Assembly (NCBI RefSeq): GCF_019355055.1
Contig: NZ_CP048411.1
Span: forward strand, 1,922,001 to 1,986,000
Direction of reading: 5' to 3'
DNA: 64,000 bases
DNA from: Pseudomonas sp. MTM4
Lineage (GTDB): Bacteria; Pseudomonadota; Gammaproteobacteria; Pseudomonadales; Pseudomonadaceae
Position numbers and translations under genes: made by a program. Positions 39,222 through 49,845 of this stretch are shown one piece after another; position 1 is the stretch's first letter, and each line of letters opens with the position of its first letter. The notes beneath the pieces are model-generated. The model saw only the letters and a program-made list of their open reading frames with translations. It did no database searches and was not told the origin of the DNA.

Positions 39222-39629
39222 TCACTCGGCCTTCTTGCGCACGTAGAGCACCAGATTGTGATCAACGAGCTCGTAGCCGTGGCGCTGGACGATCTCTTTT
39301 TGCAACTTCTCGATGTCATGATCGAAGAATTCGATGACATCACCGCTATCGACGCAAACCATATGGTCATGGTGGCCACCGTCGGCTAGCTCGAATACCG
39401 CATGGCCGCCATCGAAGTTGTGGCGAACCACCAACCCCGCCGCCTCGAATTGCGTGAGCACGCGATAAACCGTGGCCAGGCCGACATCCTCGCCCGCCTC
39501 CATCAGCGCTTTGTAGACATCTTCGGCACTCATATGGCGCCGATCGGTGGTATCCAGCATCTGCAGAATCTTGACCCGTGGCAGGGTCACTTTGAGGCCG
39601 GCTTTGCGTAGTTCGCTATTTTCAACCAT
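39222..39629 (-). CDS. fur: ferric uptake regulator Fur
   Basis: Iron-responsive repressor. The start at 39629 ([18 protein letters not shown]) gives 135 residues; the longer frame overlaps the divergent bamE start region. The winged helix lies in about 1-80 ([17 protein letters not shown]), and the metal sites are visible in [18 protein letters not shown]. The usual C-terminal CxxC of E. coli Fur is absent, as in pseudomonads. It is divergent from bamE across 93 bases, the arrangement described for fur and omlA in pseudomonads. Confidence 0.97.
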   Translation of the reverse strand: MVENSELRKAGLKVTLPRVKILQMLDTTDRRHMSAEDVYKALMEAGEDVGLATVYRVLTQFEAAGLVVRHNFDGGHAVFELADGGHHDHMVCVDSGDVIEFFDHDIEKLQKEIVQRHGYELVDHNLVLYVRKKAE

Positions 39630-39722
39630 GGTTGGCTTTCTCGTTGCTGCTGTTTCGCAGCCTCCTTCAATACGGGTATGATCCAGGCTTTGCCCAGCCA
39701 AGATAGTGGAAGTCACCCACCG

Positions 39723-40223
39723 ATGCAAAATGCCAAGCTCATGCTGTCCAGCCTCACGCTCGTGGGCCTGTTCGCACTCGCCGGTTGCTCATTCCCCGGG
39801 GTTTACAAGGTCGACATTCAACAGGGCAATGTCGTTACGCAGGACATGATAGACCAGTTGCGCCCCGGAATGACCCGGTCACAAGTGCGGTTTATCATGG
39901 GTAGCCCGCTTATCACCGATACTTTCAACGCCAGCCGCTGGGATTATCTGTACAGCATCCAGCCCGGCGGCGGGCAGCGCCAGCAGGAGCGAGTCAGCCT
40001 GGTATTCAACGGCAACGATCAACTCGCAGGCCTGGCCGGTGACTTCATGCCGGGCGTCAGCCGTGACGAGGCAATCCTAGGCGGCCAGCCGACGACCGTC
40101 GAGCCCGCGGCGACTGGGGAAGAAAGCCCCGCGCCAGGCTCGCTGCTGGAGCAAATTCAGCGCGATGTCGATGCAGCCGAGCCGGTACCGGTGCCGATCC
40201 CGGAACCTCTGGAAACCAACTAA
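39723..40223 (+). CDS. bamE: outer membrane assembly lipoprotein BamE (OmlA)
   Basis: Lipoprotein of the BAM complex that inserts beta-barrel proteins. The ATG at 39723 gives 166 residues with a lipoprotein signal: hydrophobic segment, then lipobox LAGC with the acylated Cys at about residue 22. The SmpA/OmlA domain includes [32 protein letters not shown] and DYLYSIQPG. The C-terminal tail (about 115-166) is Pro/Glu-rich and longer than in E. coli BamE, as in other pseudomonads. Confidence 0.95.
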   Translation: MQNAKLMLSSLTLVGLFALAGCSFPGVYKVDIQQGNVVTQDMIDQLRPGMTRSQVRFIMGSPLITDTFNASRWDYLYSIQPGGGQRQQERVSLVFNGNDQLAGLAGDFMPGVSRDEAILGGQPTTVEPAATGEESPAPGSLLEQIQRDVDAAEPVPVPIPEPLETN

Positions 40224-40256
40224 GCTGCGAGGCAGAGCGCGGATCGCCCGGGCTCG

Positions 40257-40577
40257 TCAACTCCCTGTCGCCTCTGCCTTGTTCTTTGCTGCCTTCGCGG
40301 CACGCTGCTTGCGTACTTCTTTCGGATCGGCAATCAAAGGCCGGTAAATTTCTACCCGCTCGCCCTCTTCCAGCATTCGCTCGTCCGGCTTGAGCACCGC
40401 CCTGCCGAAGATCCCCAGCGGCGCCGCATTCAGATCCAGCTCGGGAAAATGCGCATCCATTCCCGATTGCAGCGCCGCCGCACGCACGCTCGTACCCTGT
40501 GGCACCGTCAGGCGAAGCAGCTTCTGCTTGTCTGCCCGGGCGTAGACGACCTCGATGGCGATGGCCTGCTTATCCAT
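40257..40577 (-). CDS. rnfH: RnfH family ubiquitin-like protein
   Basis: UPF0125 protein of 106 residues, starting MDKQAIAIEVVYA at 40577. IEVVYARADKQKLLRLTVPQGTSVRAAAL, LNAAPLGIFGRAVLKPDERMLEEGERVEIYRPLIADPKEVRKQRA are the family motifs. The C-terminus is basic. It overlaps the ratA stop by eight bases, the conserved ratA-rnfH pair. The biochemical role of the family is not settled. Confidence 0.92.
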   Translation of the reverse strand: MDKQAIAIEVVYARADKQKLLRLTVPQGTSVRAAALQSGMDAHFPELDLNAAPLGIFGRAVLKPDERMLEEGERVEIYRPLIADPKEVRKQRAAKAAKNKAEATGS

Positions 40578-41004
40578 AGAGCTGTTTCGCGCGGTCACAG
40601 AAGGCATCGACCAAGGTATTGGCCGCCTGATTGAACAGCGGCCCGAGAGTGGCCTTGACCAGTGGCCCGGCGTAGTCGAACGTCAGGTCCAGGCTGATCT
40701 TGCAAGCCTTCTCTCCTAGCGCTTTGAATTCCCAGATACCATGCAGGTGGCTGAACGGCCCCTCCTCCAGCTTCATTTCGATGCGCTTGCCCGGCTGCAG
40801 CTCGTTGCGTGTCAAAAAGCGCTGACTCAGCCCCGCTTTCGCCACGGTCATGCTGGCCTGCATCTGCGTCTCGCTAGCAGACAGCACCTCGGTGGCGGAA
40901 CACCAGGGCAGGAACTTGGGGTAGCTGGCCACGTCGTTGACCATGTCGAACAATGCGTGAGCCGGATATGGCAGCAATGCCGAGCGTTGGATATGTGTCG
41001 TCAT
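40570..41004 (-). CDS. ratA: RatA/Coq10-type START-domain protein
   Basis: A 144-residue START-like protein with SALLPYPAHALFDMVNDVASYPKFLPWC near the N-terminus, GLSQRFLTRNELQPGKRIEMKL, and the final helix FNQAANTLVDAFCDRAKQLYG. In E. coli RatA was described as a toxin blocking 70S association; homologues in mitochondria (Coq10) bind ubiquinone, and either role is possible. It is divergent from smpB across 237 bases, a conserved gamma-proteobacterial arrangement. Confidence 0.92.
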   Translation of the reverse strand: MTTHIQRSALLPYPAHALFDMVNDVASYPKFLPWCSATEVLSASETQMQASMTVAKAGLSQRFLTRNELQPGKRIEMKLEEGPFSHLHGIWEFKALGEKACKISLDLTFDYAGPLVKATLGPLFNQAANTLVDAFCDRAKQLYG

Positions 41005-41241
41005 GCAGACCTTCTACTTCATTATTCGACAGCCAAAGACCGCCACAGCCAAACGAACGCCAACGGCATCGATGGCAAGAATTAGGGCACCCGTACAATC
41101 CTCCGGCACGCAGCACGACCGGCACGGGCGGACGAAAAGATGGCACATTGTCGGGGATAAGCCCGTCCCTCTCAAGTTTCATGCCGTCGCAGCTCAGCGC
41201 TTATCGCCAGCCGCAGCGTCTCTCCCTATAATGCGCAACCT

Positions 41242-41724
41242 ATGGCCAAACAGAAGAAACAGTCCCCCGGGACCATCGCGCTGAACAAGAAAGCGCTACA
41301 CGATTACTTCATCGAGCAGAAATTCGAGGCGGGCCTCGTTCTGGCTGGTTGGGAAGTGAAAAGCCTGCGTGCCGGCAAGGCGCAACTGGTGGATAGCTAC
41401 GTGCTGCTCAAGGACGGCGAGGCGTGGCTGATGGGCTGTCACATCACGCCGCTGACCACCGCCAGCACCCATGTCATCGCCGACCCGACGCGCACCCGAA
41501 AGCTGCTGCTCAACAAGCGCGAGCTGGGCAAGCTGTTCGGTGCTGTGCAGCAGAAAGGCTACGCCTGCGTCGCCCTCTCGCTGTACTGGAAAAAGCATCT
41601 GATCAAATGCGATATCGCTCTTGCCAAGGGCAAGAAAGAATTCGACAAGCGCCACACCGAGAAAGAGCGCGATTCGGCCCGCGAGATCCAGCGCGCCATG
41701 CGCACCAAGGGCAAGGACGATTAG
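41242..41724 (+). CDS. smpB: SsrA-binding protein SmpB
   Basis: Binds tmRNA and brings it to stalled ribosomes. The 160 residues are standard: [38 protein letters not shown] near the N-terminus, then the OB-fold core with KLLLNKREL, and a basic C-terminal tail ([26 protein letters not shown]). The tmRNA partner is also in this window, 7.6 kb downstream, though in pseudomonads the two need not be adjacent. Confidence 0.98.
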   Translation: MAKQKKQSPGTIALNKKALHDYFIEQKFEAGLVLAGWEVKSLRAGKAQLVDSYVLLKDGEAWLMGCHITPLTTASTHVIADPTRTRKLLLNKRELGKLFGAVQQKGYACVALSLYWKKHLIKCDIALAKGKKEFDKRHTEKERDSAREIQRAMRTKGKDD

Positions 41725-41776
41725 GTCCGCGCCCGAGGCTTGAAGCCATCCCGGGCGGTTTTCGGCGCCAGATTCG

Positions 41777-42559
41777 CTACGAACCCTTTACCTTGTCGCC
41801 ATGCCGGCGCTGCGCGCGCGCCAGGCGGCGGGCCTCCTGCTGACCTTCGGCGAGCACTTCCTGCACGTAATTGATATGGCGGTGGATCACGTCCCGCGCC
41901 TCGTCCGCGCGCCGCCCGATAATCGCGTCGTACAGTTCTTGATGCTGCTTCATGAGCATGTTGCGCGTCTCATCGCGCAACGCATACATGCCACCAATGT
42001 TGGTCACCACATTGCGTTTGAGCATATCGAACAGGCCCCGAATGGTGTGCAGCAAGACCGTATTGTGACTGGCCTCGGCGATAGCCAGATGGAAGCGTGC
42101 ATCGGCGGCACCTTCTTCCGCCCGGCTTACGGCGCCCTCGCGCGAATAGCAATCCTGTAGCGCGGCGAAGGCTTCGCCGAGGCGCTGCTGATCGACCTCG
42201 GTAGCGCGCAATGCGGCGTAATAGGCGCAACTGCCCTCCAGCGTGTGCCGGAACTCCAGCAAATCACGCTGAGCATCGGCGTTGTTCTCCAGCAGATGTA
42301 ACAGCGGATCGCTGAAGGTCGTACCCAGAGACTGCGCCACGAAGTTTCCGCCACCGTGCCGGCTGACCAGCAAACCCTTAGCCACCAGTTTGTGGATCGC
42401 CTCGCGCAGCGACGGTCGCGATACGCCGAACTGTTCCGCCAAGGTTCGTTCCGCCGGCAACCGCTCACCCGGCTTGAGCGTGCCTTCGAGAATCATCGCT
42501 TCCAATTGCGTCACGATGTCATCCGCCAACCGGCGGTGACGCACCATTCCCACTTCCAT
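41777..42559 (-). CDS. lldR: lactate-responsive transcriptional regulator LldR
   Basis: GntR/FadR-type repressor. I start at 42559 because GAGGAG lies 6-11 bases upstream; a TTG nine codons earlier lacks a site. The 260 residues have an N-terminal winged helix (GERLPAERTLAEQFGVSRPSLREAIHKLVAKGLL, about 30-65) and a C-terminal FCD ligand domain with ADARFHLAIAEASHN and the metal-binding histidines. It is divergent from lldP-lldD-dld with two TGGT-N3-ACCA boxes between them, the setting of the known LldR of Pseudomonas, which responds to lactate. Confidence 0.92.
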   Translation of the reverse strand: MEVGMVRHRRLADDIVTQLEAMILEGTLKPGERLPAERTLAEQFGVSRPSLREAIHKLVAKGLLVSRHGGGNFVAQSLGTTFSDPLLHLLENNADAQRDLLEFRHTLEGSCAYYAALRATEVDQQRLGEAFAALQDCYSREGAVSRAEEGAADARFHLAIAEASHNTVLLHTIRGLFDMLKRNVVTNIGGMYALRDETRNMLMKQHQELYDAIIGRRADEARDVIHRHINYVQEVLAEGQQEARRLARAQRRHGDKVKGS

Positions 42560-42572
42560 ATTCCACTCCTCG

Positions 42573-42583
42573 AGTGGTCTTAC
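42573..42583. promoter_or_regulatory. LldR operator O1 (TGGT-N3-ACCA)
   Basis: TGGTCTTACCA is a perfect dyad of the FadR-subfamily type, 14 bases upstream of the lldR start codon. Binding here would repress lldR itself. Confidence 0.82.
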
Positions 42584-42709
42584 CAATAAGTACGAGCCTA
42601 GCGATCGCGCTGAATACTCGCAAGAGTAGATCCTGCGACCAAAGTCTATAGCGAGTTAATTGACGGCAAAACAGAGATGCTCTTACGCTGGCGGCACTTC
42701 CATGCTAAG

Positions 42710-42720
42710 TGGTATTACCA
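42710..42720. promoter_or_regulatory. LldR operator O2 (TGGT-N3-ACCA)
   Basis: TGGTATTACCA, the same dyad, 137 bases from O1 and 111 bases upstream of lldP. The pair flanks the divergent promoter region, so looping by a dimer of dimers is possible, as reported for the two operators of E. coli lldPRD. Confidence 0.82.
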
Positions 42721-42754
42721 ATTTACAGGAAGCCAATAATAACGAGGACTCATC

Positions 42755-42829
42755 ATGAGATCTTTATCCGGCGCCTATTCCACGGTCCGCTCAGGGTCCT
42801 GTCTGAACCCAACCACAGGGGGAGCCTGA
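42755..42829 (+). CDS. possible 24-residue leader peptide before lldP
   Basis: ATG at 42755 is preceded by GAGGA eight bases upstream and the frame closes with TGA one base before the lldP ATG. The peptide starts [10 protein letters not shown] and ends PTTGGA, with no membrane or export signal. The tight stop-start spacing would couple it to lldP. It may be a real upstream ORF or a chance frame in the leader; nothing else supports it. Confidence 0.35.
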   Translation: MRSLSGAYSTVRSGSCLNPTTGGA

Positions 42830-42830
42830 C

Positions 42831-44525
42831 ATGTCTACCGGACTGCTTGCACTTTTCGCCTTCACGCCCATTTTGCTCGCCGCCATCATGCTGATTGGCC
42901 TGCGCTGGCCCGCCAGCCGTGCCATGCCGTTGGTCTATCTGTTCACTGCTGCCATCGGCTTGTTCGTTTGGGATATGAGTTTCAACCGGATCATCGCCTC
43001 GACGCTGCAAGGCCTGGTAATCACCCTTGGCCTGCTGTGGATCATCTTCGGCGCCATCCTGCTGCTGAACACCCTGAAGCACTCCGGTGGCATCACCGCC
43101 ATTCGCGCCGGCTTCACCACCGTCAGCCCTGACCGCCGCATCCAGGCCATCATCATCGCCTGGCTGTTCGGATGCTTCATCGAAGGCGCCTCCGGCTTCG
43201 GCACACCTGCAGCGATTGCCGCCCCCCTGCTGGTTGCCATCGGTTTCCCGGCCATGGCTGCCGTACTGATGGGGATGTTGGTTCAAAGCACGCCGGTATC
43301 GTTCGGCGCAGTCGGCACCCCTATCGTGGTAGGCATCAACAGTGGCCTGGACACCGCCACCATCGGTGCTCAACTGGCCGCCCAGGGCTCCAGCTGGAAC
43401 CTTTTCCTGCAGCAGATCACCAGCAGCGTTGCGATCACTCACGCCATTGTGGGCACCGTGATGCCGCTGGTCATGGCAATAATGCTGACGCGCTTCTTCG
43501 GCAAGGAGAAAAGCTGGAAAGCCGGCTTCGAAGTGTTGCCCTTCGCGATTTTCGCAGGCCTGGCGTTCACCCTGCCCTATGTCGCGACCGGGATCTTCCT
43601 AGGTCCAGAATTCCCGTCGCTGCTGGGCGGTCTCATCGGTCTGGCCGTCGTTACAACCGCGGCTCGCTTCAACTTCCTGACACCGAAGAACGCCTGGGAC
43701 TTCGCCGATGCCAAGGAATGGCCGGCCGAATGGCTGGGCACTGTCGAGATGAAGCTAGAAGACATCGCGGCGCGCCCGATGAGTGCCTTCCGCGCCTGGC
43801 TGCCCTATGTGCTGGTGGGCCTGATCCTGGTGATCAGCCGGGTCTTCCCCGAAGTCAGCAGCGCGCTGAAGTCGGTATCCATCGCCTTCGGTAACATTCT
43901 TGGCGAGACAGGAATCGGCGCCAGTATCGAGCCGCTGTTCCTGCCCGGCGGTATTCTCGTCGCGGTGGTGCTGATCACCTTCTTCCTGCACGGCATGCGC
44001 GCATCGGAGCTCAAGGCCGCCGTGAAGGAGTCAAGTGGCGTGCTGCTCAGTGCCGGCTTCGTGCTGCTGTTCACCGTGCCGATGGTGCGCATCTTGATCA
44101 ACTCCGGCGTCAACGGCGCGGACCTGGCCAGCATGCCGATCATCATGGCGCGTTACGTCGCCGATAGCGTGGGTGGGATTTATCCGCTACTGGCGCCTTC
44201 CGTAGGTGCACTGGGTGCCTTCATTGCGGGCTCCAACACAGTCAGCAACATGATGTTCAGCCAGTTCCAGTTCGGCGTTGCGCAGTCGCTAGGCATTTCG
44301 GGCGCGATGATCGTCGCGACGCAAGCGGTCGGTGCGGCTGCGGGCAACATGGTGGCGATCCACAACGTAGTCGCCGCCTCGGCTACCGTAGGCCTGCTCG
44401 GTCGTGAGGGCGTCACGCTGCGCAAGACCGTTTGGCCTACTCTGTACTATGTGCTGTTCACCGGTGTGATCGGCATGCTGGCGATCTACCTGCTGGGCGT
44501 GACGGACCCACTGGTTGGCGTCTGA
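42831..44525 (+). CDS. lldP: L-lactate permease
   Basis: Proton-coupled lactate importer of the LctP family in the inner membrane. The 564 residues contain about 12-14 hydrophobic segments. Signature stretches are [18 protein letters not shown], the conserved [18 protein letters not shown] at about 120, and [22 protein letters not shown] site precedes the ATG. lldD follows 166 bases on, and the operon is controlled by the divergent LldR. Confidence 0.97.
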   Translation: MSTGLLALFAFTPILLAAIMLIGLRWPASRAMPLVYLFTAAIGLFVWDMSFNRIIASTLQGLVITLGLLWIIFGAILLLNTLKHSGGITAIRAGFTTVSPDRRIQAIIIAWLFGCFIEGASGFGTPAAIAAPLLVAIGFPAMAAVLMGMLVQSTPVSFGAVGTPIVVGINSGLDTATIGAQLAAQGSSWNLFLQQITSSVAITHAIVGTVMPLVMAIMLTRFFGKEKSWKAGFEVLPFAIFAGLAFTLPYVATGIFLGPEFPSLLGGLIGLAVVTTAARFNFLTPKNAWDFADAKEWPAEWLGTVEMKLEDIAARPMSAFRAWLPYVLVGLILVISRVFPEVSSALKSVSIAFGNILGETGIGASIEPLFLPGGILVAVVLITFFLHGMRASELKAAVKESSGVLLSAGFVLLFTVPMVRILINSGVNGADLASMPIIMARYVADSVGGIYPLLAPSVGALGAFIAGSNTVSNMMFSQFQFGVAQSLGISGAMIVATQAVGAAAGNMVAIHNVVAASATVGLLGREGVTLRKTVWPTLYYVLFTGVIGMLAIYLLGVTDPLVGV

Positions 44526-44538
44526 TGTAATGCACGAC

Positions 44539-44565
44539 CGTTGCCCCGGTACGCCCGGGGCAACG
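44539..44565. other. intercistronic hairpin between lldP and lldD
   Basis: CGTTGCCCCGG (44539-44549) pairs with CCGGGGCAACG (44555-44565) around a five-base loop. No T run follows, so it probably protects or processes the mRNA, or lowers distal expression, rather than ending transcription. Confidence 0.65.
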
Positions 44566-44691
44566 ACGTTTGGAATGCTGTCCCGTTCACGCTCAGCCTC
44601 GCCTGATCGGGACAACCAGATCGGAACACAGCCTTCGTCACAGACGGGAGCACCACGAGACTTACCTCGTTTCATTCGGTGAGAACACACG

Positions 44692-45861
44692 ATGATCATT
44701 TCTGCCTCTACGGATTACCGCGCTGCTGCAAAACGCAAACTGCCGCCTTTCCTATTCCACTACGTCGATGGCGGCGCCTATGCGGAGTACACGCTGCGTC
44801 GCAACGTCGAAGACCTGGCCAGCCTCGCTCTGCGCCAGCGCGTACTGCGCAACATGTCCGAACTCAGCCTGGAAACCCAGCTGTTCGGCGAAACCCTGTC
44901 CATGCCCGTCGCCCTGGCACCGGTCGGCCTGACCGGCATGCTCGCCCGACGTGGCGAAGTCCAGGCCGCCCGCGCCGCGGACAAGAAGGGCATTCCGTTC
45001 ACGTTGTCCACCGTATCGGTCTGCCCGATCGAGGAAGTCGCGCCGGCAATCAAGCGGCCCATGTGGTTTCAGCTCTACGTGCTGAAGGACCGCGGCTTCA
45101 TGAAGAACGCCCTGGAGCGCGCCAAGGCCGCCGGCGTCACCACTCTGGTATTCACCGTCGACATGCCGACCCCCGGCGCTCGCTACCGCGACGCGCATTC
45201 CGGCATGAGCGGCCCGAACGCCAACATGCGCCGCATGCTGCAGTCCATGACCCATCCCTTCTGGGCCTGGGACGTGGGCCTGCATGGCAAGCCGCACGAC
45301 CTGGGCAACATCTCCACCTATCGTGGGCATCCGACCGGGCTGGAAGACTACATTGGCTGGCTGGCGGCCAACTTCGACCCGTCGATTTCCTGGAAGGATC
45401 TGGAGTGGATTCGTGAGTTCTGGGACGGCCCAATGGTGATCAAAGGCATCCTCGATGCCGAGGACGCTCGCGATGCCGTGACCTTCGGTGCCGACGGCAT
45501 CATCGTCTCCAACCATGGCGGTCGCCAGCTCGACGGTGTGCTCTCCAGCGCCCGCGCCATGCCGGCCATCGCCGATGCGGTCAAAGGCGACCTGAAGATC
45601 CTCGCCGACTCCGGTATCCGCAGCGGCCTGGACGTGGTTCGCATGATCGCTCTGGGCGCTGACACCATCATGCTCGGCCGCGCCTTCGCCTATGCGCTGG
45701 CTGCGGACGGCGAGGCTGGTGTGACCAACCTGCTGAACCTGATCGACAAGGAGATGCGCGTGGCGATGGTATTGACCGGCGCCAAGTCCATCAGCGAAAT
45801 CACCACCGATTCGCTGGTTCGCGAGCTGGGTCAGTACCAAAGCACCAAACACGTCGAATGA
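44692..45861 (+). CDS. lldD: L-lactate dehydrogenase (quinone, FMN-dependent)
   Basis: Oxidises L-lactate to pyruvate and passes electrons to the membrane quinone pool. The 389 residues have the alpha-hydroxy-acid oxidase TIM barrel: [23 protein letters not shown] at the N-terminus, [29 protein letters not shown], and the active-site loop [11 protein letters not shown] with the catalytic His near 275 and adjacent Arg. [12 protein letters not shown] and [11 protein letters not shown] bind FMN phosphate. It sits between lldP and the D-lactate enzyme gene. Confidence 0.97.
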   Translation: MIISASTDYRAAAKRKLPPFLFHYVDGGAYAEYTLRRNVEDLASLALRQRVLRNMSELSLETQLFGETLSMPVALAPVGLTGMLARRGEVQAARAADKKGIPFTLSTVSVCPIEEVAPAIKRPMWFQLYVLKDRGFMKNALERAKAAGVTTLVFTVDMPTPGARYRDAHSGMSGPNANMRRMLQSMTHPFWAWDVGLHGKPHDLGNISTYRGHPTGLEDYIGWLAANFDPSISWKDLEWIREFWDGPMVIKGILDAEDARDAVTFGADGIIVSNHGGRQLDGVLSSARAMPAIADAVKGDLKILADSGIRSGLDVVRMIALGADTIMLGRAFAYALAADGEAGVTNLLNLIDKEMRVAMVLTGAKSISEITTDSLVRELGQYQSTKHVE

Positions 45862-45911
45862 GCCCCACGAGCCGCGCGCTTACGCGGCCCGTTTGATATC
45901 CCGGAGCCCGC

Positions 45912-48746
<2,835 letters not shown>

Positions 48747-48909
48747 ACACCCGATGGACAAGGATGCCATCATAAAAATGAAACGCTTGAGCGCAGCCGC
48801 AGTCCGAAATTTAGAGCCCGGCAGTCTGAGGGCTCCAATCGCCTCGGCGCCGCCACGACAGACTGATTCAGGCAGGCCCGCCGGGAAGACAACTCCCTGG
48901 AGGACGCTC

Positions 48910-49218
48910 ATGAAACGATTAGCCCTACTCGCCGCAGCCGCACTGCTCGCCAGCCCCGCTGCGTTCGCCGCCGATAAAAATCTCTGCGAACTCAACATGC
49001 AGGAGGTCGACGACAACATGGCCACCAACATGGCCACCCTTGGAGAACCAGCCAAGAGCCAGATCGAAGAACACATCGAACAGGCCAGACAGGCACAGCA
49101 GTCCGGCGACACCGAGGCCTGCATCAGCCACTCGACCAAGGCACTGCAGGAACTCAAAGGCCCAGGTAGCTCTGGCAGCGGCGGCACCAGCGGATCGGGT
49201 TCAGGCGCAGGCAACTGA
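48910..49218 (+). CDS. small secreted protein of unknown function
   Basis: The ATG at 48910 follows CTGGAGGACG and begins a clean signal peptide, MKRLALLAAAALLASPAAFA, cleaved before ADKN. The 102-residue precursor gives an about 82-residue mature protein with two cysteines (in NLCELNMQ and TEACISH), a helical, Gln/Glu-rich middle, and a Gly/Ser-rich tail of about 20 residues. I do not recognise the family. The 163 bases between dld and this gene contain an in-frame upstream extension that I reject because of the signal peptide and Shine-Dalgarno. Confidence 0.7.
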   Translation: MKRLALLAAAALLASPAAFAADKNLCELNMQEVDDNMATNMATLGEPAKSQIEEHIEQARQAQQSGDTEACISHSTKALQELKGPGSSGSGGTSGSGSGAGN

Positions 49219-49227
49219 CCCACTGAG

Positions 49228-49253
49228 CGCGGGCAGGTGACCTGCCCGCTCTT
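49228..49253 (+). terminator. terminator after the small secreted protein gene
   Basis: GCGGGCAGG (49229-49237) pairs with CCTGCCCGC (49241-49249) over TGA. The following TCTTC is a weak T tract. Confidence 0.7.
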
Positions 49254-49307
49254 CGCAGCCAGAGCCCGTGAAATCCGACAAGACGCTCTTACCTAATCCA
49301 TCAAGCG

Positions 49308-49368
49308 TTCGACGCAGCCTCTGCTTTGGCGTAGACTGCGCCGCACATGAAGCTGCAGACCGCTTCAT
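49308..49368 (+). promoter_or_regulatory. ssrA promoter and 5' precursor hairpin
   Basis: TTCGAC (49308-49313) and TAGACT (49332-49337) with 18 bases between resemble a sigma-70 promoter. ATGAAGC/GCTTCAT (49347-49353 and 49362-49368) form a perfect stem ending exactly at the mature 5' end of tmRNA, suitable for RNase P processing. Confidence 0.6.
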
Positions 49369-49747
49369 GGGGCCGATTAGGATTCGACGCCGGTAACGAA
49401 ACTCTAGGTGCATGCCGAGTTGGTAACAGAACTCGTAAATCCACTGTTGCAAACTTATAGTTGCCAACGACGACAACTACGAAGGGTACGCGCTAGCCGC
49501 CTAACCTTCATCTGGTCGCTTCGGCGCCAGCGGTCATGAGGGGATGCCTGTAAACCCGAAATGACTGTCAGATAGAACAGGATCGCCGCCAAGTTCGCTG
49601 TAGACGTAACGGTTAAAACTCATACAGCTCGCTCCAAGCACCCTGCCAATCGGGCGGCGCGGAGTTAACTCAATAGATCTGGCTAAGCATGTAGTACCGA
49701 CAGCGGAGAACTGGCGGACGGGGGTTCAAATCCCCCCGGCTCCACCA
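49369..49747 (+). ncRNA. ssrA: transfer-messenger RNA (tmRNA)
   Basis: Rescues stalled ribosomes and tags the nascent protein. The 5' end GGGGCCGATTAGGATTCGACG and the 3' end GGGGGTTCAAATCCCCCC-GGCTCC-ACCA form the tRNA-like domain (GGGGCC pairs with GGCTCC; T-arm GGTTCAAATCC). The resume codon is GCC at 49463 and the tag reads ANDDNYEGYALAA, stop at 49502-49504. The 3' CCA is encoded. Recombinase genes begin about 100 bases downstream, so the 3' end is the likely attachment site of an island. A following stem, CTGAAACCCG/CGGGTTTCAG at 49757-49783, is probably its terminator. Confidence 0.97.
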
Positions 49748-49845
49748 ATTCAACACTGAAACCCGTCTAGAACGCGGGTTTCAGACCAGATTTGATGGCA
49801 TTGGATTACTCACAGTCCGTCTGTGAATCCAAAAGGTATGCCATC

